Shown here: piece by piece, positions 14,513-15,907 of the stretch | Numbering within the stretch: position 1 is the stretch's first letter | Layout: each line of letters starts with the position of its first letter | DNA from: Eubacteriales Family XIII. Incertae Sedis bacterium | GTDB lineage: Bacteria; Bacillota; Clostridia; Peptostreptococcales; Anaerovoracaceae | Direction of reading: 5' to 3' | Length of the DNA stretch: 15,907 bases | Assembly: GCA_031278255.1 (NCBI GenBank) | Contig: JAITKU010000215.1 | Coordinates: 1 to 15,907, forward strand | Made by a program: the position numbers and the translations under genes | Notes under the pieces: generated by a model | What the model saw: the letters and a program-made list of their open reading frames with translations, nothing else | The model's database searches: none | What the model was told of the DNA's origin: nothing

Positions 14513-14556
14513 GGATTTCAAAAACACTTGAAATCCATCGGGATATTTGATATCCT
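14513..14556 (+). promoter_or_regulatory. Promoter P2 of tRNA-Gly, overlapped by two inverted repeats
   Basis: TTGAAA (14528-14533), a 17-base spacer and TATCCT (14551-14556) predict a start near 14563, just before the tRNA. Two inverted repeats cover the elements. GGATTTCAA/TTGAAATCC (14513-14521 and 14528-14536) includes the -35. GGATAT/ATATCC (14541-14546 and 14550-14555) includes most of the -10. The -35 context AAACACTTGA is the same as in P1. No T-run follows, so these are not terminators. Confidence 0.55.
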
Positions 14557-14579
14557 GTTGGTGGCACGACGTATATTGC

Positions 14580-14653
14580 GCGGGTGTAGTTCAATGGCAG
14601 AACACCAGCTTCCCAAGCTGGATACGAGGGTTCGATTCCCTTCACCCGCTCCA
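14580..14653 (+). tRNA. tRNA-Gly (anticodon CCC), CCA encoded
   Basis: The 74-base cloverleaf is complete. The acceptor arms are GCGGGTG (14580-14586) and CACCCGC (14643-14649), followed by discriminator T and a genome-encoded CCA (14651-14653). The D arm GTTC/GAAC surrounds AATGGCA. The anticodon stem CCAGC/GCTGG encloses the loop TTCCCAA, with anticodon CCC at 14612-14614, which reads GGG codons. The T arm holds the TTCGATT loop. It is preceded by two tandem promoters and followed by a stable hairpin. Confidence 0.96.
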
Positions 14654-14660
14654 TATCCGG

Positions 14661-14712
14661 AGAGCGCCAACCTCGATACAGGATCCTGCCGCGGTTGCGC
14701 GCTCTTTGTCGT
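14661..14712 (+). terminator. Stable hairpin after tRNA-Gly, possible weak terminator
   Basis: AGAGCGCCAACC (14661-14672) pairs with 14693-14705 over 12 base pairs with a single bulged C (14698). The 20-base loop contains the self-complementary CAGGATCCTG. The downstream stretch is T-rich but interrupted (TTTGTCGTTTGT), so it could be an imperfect intrinsic terminator or a processing/attenuation structure. The remaining gap to the Rrf2 gene holds a further small AGGGC/GCCCT hairpin (14848-14863), and I see no convincing promoter in it. Confidence 0.45.
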
Positions 14713-14898
14713 TTGTCCGGAATCCTCTTTCCCGCCATCGAAAAGACCGCATCTTCGGTGGGATTCGTTGTCGCGGAGGGCGTTTCGTCCGGGTTTGGCC
14801 GAGGGAACCCGTTTGGGGAAGCTCCGCCGTAGGAACGCCGACGCGCGAGGGCGCGAAAGCCCTTGTGTTGCGGAACGAAAGAAGAGGAGGACATGGGA

Positions 14899-15333
14899 AT
14901 GAGGCTTCAAATCACAACGGACTATGCCATTCGCATGGTGGATTATCTGGCCCGGCGCAAGGGTCAGTTGGTCAACGCGCGAAACATGGCGGAAGAGCTT
15001 GGAATCACGTATCAGTATTCCATGAAGGTGATCAATCAACTGAAAAAAGGCAATATCATTTGCTCGGTGCAGGGTTGCAACGGCGGCTATCGGCTTACGC
15101 CGGAGGCAAGCAAGACATCTTTCTACGACATCATTTGTCTGATGGAAGGGGACGTTCGCCTGAATCGCTGCGACGATATACCGCGCTTTTGCGAAAACGG
15201 CGCGTCGGAGTACGGCGCCGTACACAAGTTCCTGCAAGAAACCCAGGAAAAGTTGATCGATGGACTGAAAAACAAGCGAATCGTCGATATCTGCAGGAAG
15301 AAACGCTCTTCGTCGCGCGCGCACGCCGTGTAA
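14899..15333 (+). CDS. Rrf2-family transcriptional regulator
   Basis: The protein has 144 residues. The N-terminal winged helix (MRLQITTDYAIRMVDYLA) and recognition region (MAEELGITYQYSMKVINQLK) followed by NGGYRL are typical of Rrf2/IscR/NsrR proteins, which sense Fe-S clusters, nitric oxide, iron or cysteine status. The cluster region has only Cys91 and Cys98. Where IscR-type proteins have a third Cys before the PVH-like segment there is Gly106 (EYGAVH), with His109 kept. Cys55, Cys60, Cys80 and Cys132 also occur. ATG 14899 is chosen over ATG 14893 because the GAGGAGG ribosome binding site (14884-14890) is 8 bases from the former and only 2 from the latter. It may be transcribed from the tRNA promoters if the hairpin is leaky. 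Its targets may include the adjacent palindromes (inference). Confidence 0.92.
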   Translation: MRLQITTDYAIRMVDYLARRKGQLVNARNMAEELGITYQYSMKVINQLKKGNIICSVQGCNGGYRLTPEASKTSFYDIICLMEGDVRLNRCDDIPRFCENGASEYGAVHKFLQETQEKLIDGLKNKRIVDICRKKRSSSRAHAV

Positions 15334-15391
15334 TTGCGTTTTAAGCTTATCGCCCAAGGCTTCGGGCCGGGCCATCCGACTGAAACTTTCG

Positions 15392-15421
15392 TTGCGGGTC
15401 CGCAAGGAGATGTGCTATAAT
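15392..15421 (+). promoter_or_regulatory. Predicted promoter for the ACT-domain/PFL-family pair
   Basis: TTGCGG (15392-15397), an 18-base spacer and a perfect TATAAT (15416-15421) carry an extended -10 TG at 15413-15414. The start is expected near 15428, giving a leader of about 60 bases. The -35 is also the left arm of a short inverted repeat, TTGCGG/CCGCAA (15392-15397 and 15400-15405), which could be a regulator site or chance. Confidence 0.65.
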
Positions 15422-15487
15422 GGCTGAAAGGTTGTTGTGGCACTTTTCTGTTTTTTGACGGCGCGCTTTGCGGAGAGGGTTTGCATT

Positions 15488-15751
15488 ATGAGGGCGGTAA
15501 TAACGGTGATCGGCAAGGATATGGTCGGCATATTGGCAAAGGTCAGCACGACCTGCGCGGCGGCGAACGCGAATATCATCGAGGTGACGCAATACGTTTT
15601 GCGGGAGTTTTTCGCGATGGTCATGCTGGTGGATTTGGAGAAGATGAACTGCGAGCTTTCGGAGTTTCGGGAGGATTTGCGCAGGAACGCCGAGGACATG
15701 ACGATACATGTTATGCACGAGGATATATTCAATTCGATGCACAGGGTATAA
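15488..15751 (+). CDS. Small ACT-domain protein (UPF0237 family)
   Basis: This 87-residue protein consists of one ACT domain and little else. MRAVITVIGKDMVGILAKVS, with its VGKDxxGI-like turn, is the ligand-binding beta-alpha start, and NANIIEVTQ follows. ACT domains usually bind amino acids or similar effectors and regulate a partner. UPF0237 genes are nearly always directly upstream of a UPF0210 (PFL-family) gene, as here. The start ATG 15488 has GGAGAGGG 8 bases upstream. A longer in-frame TTG start at 15437 has no such site and adds 17 residues foreign to the family. Function is unproven. Confidence 0.93.
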   Translation: MRAVITVIGKDMVGILAKVSTTCAAANANIIEVTQYVLREFFAMVMLVDLEKMNCELSEFREDLRRNAEDMTIHVMHEDIFNSMHRV

Positions 15752-15815
15752 ACACGCGCTTCAAACGCCGCGCCCATCACTTGGACGGAGCCGAATTTGA
15801 AAAACGGAGAATATT

Positions 15816-15907
15816 ATGCTGAATATGACCGATATTATGGAAACGATCACGATGATTCAGGAGGAAAACCTCGACATACGGACCGTGACGATGGGTATAT
15901 CGCTGCT
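15816..15907 (+). CDS. PFL-family protein (UPF0210), N-terminal part
   Basis: The 5' end of a gene cut by the window edge; 30 codons are visible. The N terminus MLNMTDIMETITMIQEENLD followed by IRTVTMGISL is characteristic of UPF0210/PFL-family proteins, whose known structures resemble the pyruvate formate-lyase barrel but whose reaction is not established. ACGGAGA lies about 5 bases before ATG 15816. It follows the ACT-domain gene by 64 bases, the usual pairing. Confidence 0.9.
   Translation, partial: MLNMTDIMETITMIQEENLDIRTVTMGISL

Noticed and set aside
14401..14579. Possible T-box or other riboswitch in the leader before tRNA-Gly
   Set aside because: The conserved T-box sequence and other riboswitch cores I know are not visible, and the repeats fit promoter operators better.
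15334..15391. Terminator after the Rrf2 gene
   Set aside because: GC-rich GCCC/GGGC stretches occur, but they do not form a good stem and no T-run follows.
1..15907. CRISPR arrays, insertion sequences, attachment sites or phage genes
   Set aside because: No regularly spaced repeats, transposase or integrase motifs, or terminal inverted repeats with target duplications were seen.

Overview
The window is GC-rich, bacterial and gene-dense, with one AT-rich regulatory gap (about 13930-14580). Several features point to an uncultured Bacillota/Clostridia-type genome: an EF-Tu tail, a paired ACT-domain (UPF0237) gene and PFL-family (UPF0210) gene, an Rrf2 regulator, a C_GCAxxG_C_C protein and consensus sigma-A-like promoters. 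This placement is an inference from gene content, not from a marker phylogeny.

Layout. (1) 1-2825, plus strand: the 3' end of tuf, then a glycogen branching enzyme of the eukaryotic type (GH13 subfamily 8 style), then a YgjP/SprT-like zinc metalloprotease overlapping its 3' end. (2) 2833-13925, minus strand: eight tightly packed genes that look like one transcription unit starting from a promoter at 13985-14013. In transcription order they are a thioredoxin reductase-like flavoprotein, a cysteine-rich radical SAM protein, a class I methyltransferase, a C_GCAxxG_C_C protein, a PaaK-like AMP-dependent CoA ligase without its usual C-terminal lid, an M28-peptidase-like lipoprotein with altered active-site residues, SbcD and SbcC. 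Gaps run from a 4-base overlap to 37 bases. (3) 13926-14579: a gene-free control region with two palindromes and two tandem plus-strand promoters. (4) 14580-14653: tRNA-Gly(CCC), followed by a stable hairpin. (5) 14899-15907, plus strand: an Rrf2 regulator, then the ACT-domain/PFL-family pair, the latter cut by the window edge.

The most interesting part is the first five genes of the minus-strand unit. Radical SAM protein, methyltransferase, C_GCAxxG_C_C protein and CoA ligase resemble, from memory, the conserved but functionally unexplained neighbourhood around Desulfovibrio DVU_1553-DVU_1556, including the radical SAM (seleno)protein called TrsS. Here the set is headed by a thioredoxin reductase homologue and followed by a degenerate M28-like lipoprotein. 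It may be a redox-dependent modification pathway: the reductase as electron source, a multi-cluster radical SAM enzyme, a methyltransferase and an acyl-activating enzyme. Its substrate cannot be read from sequence.
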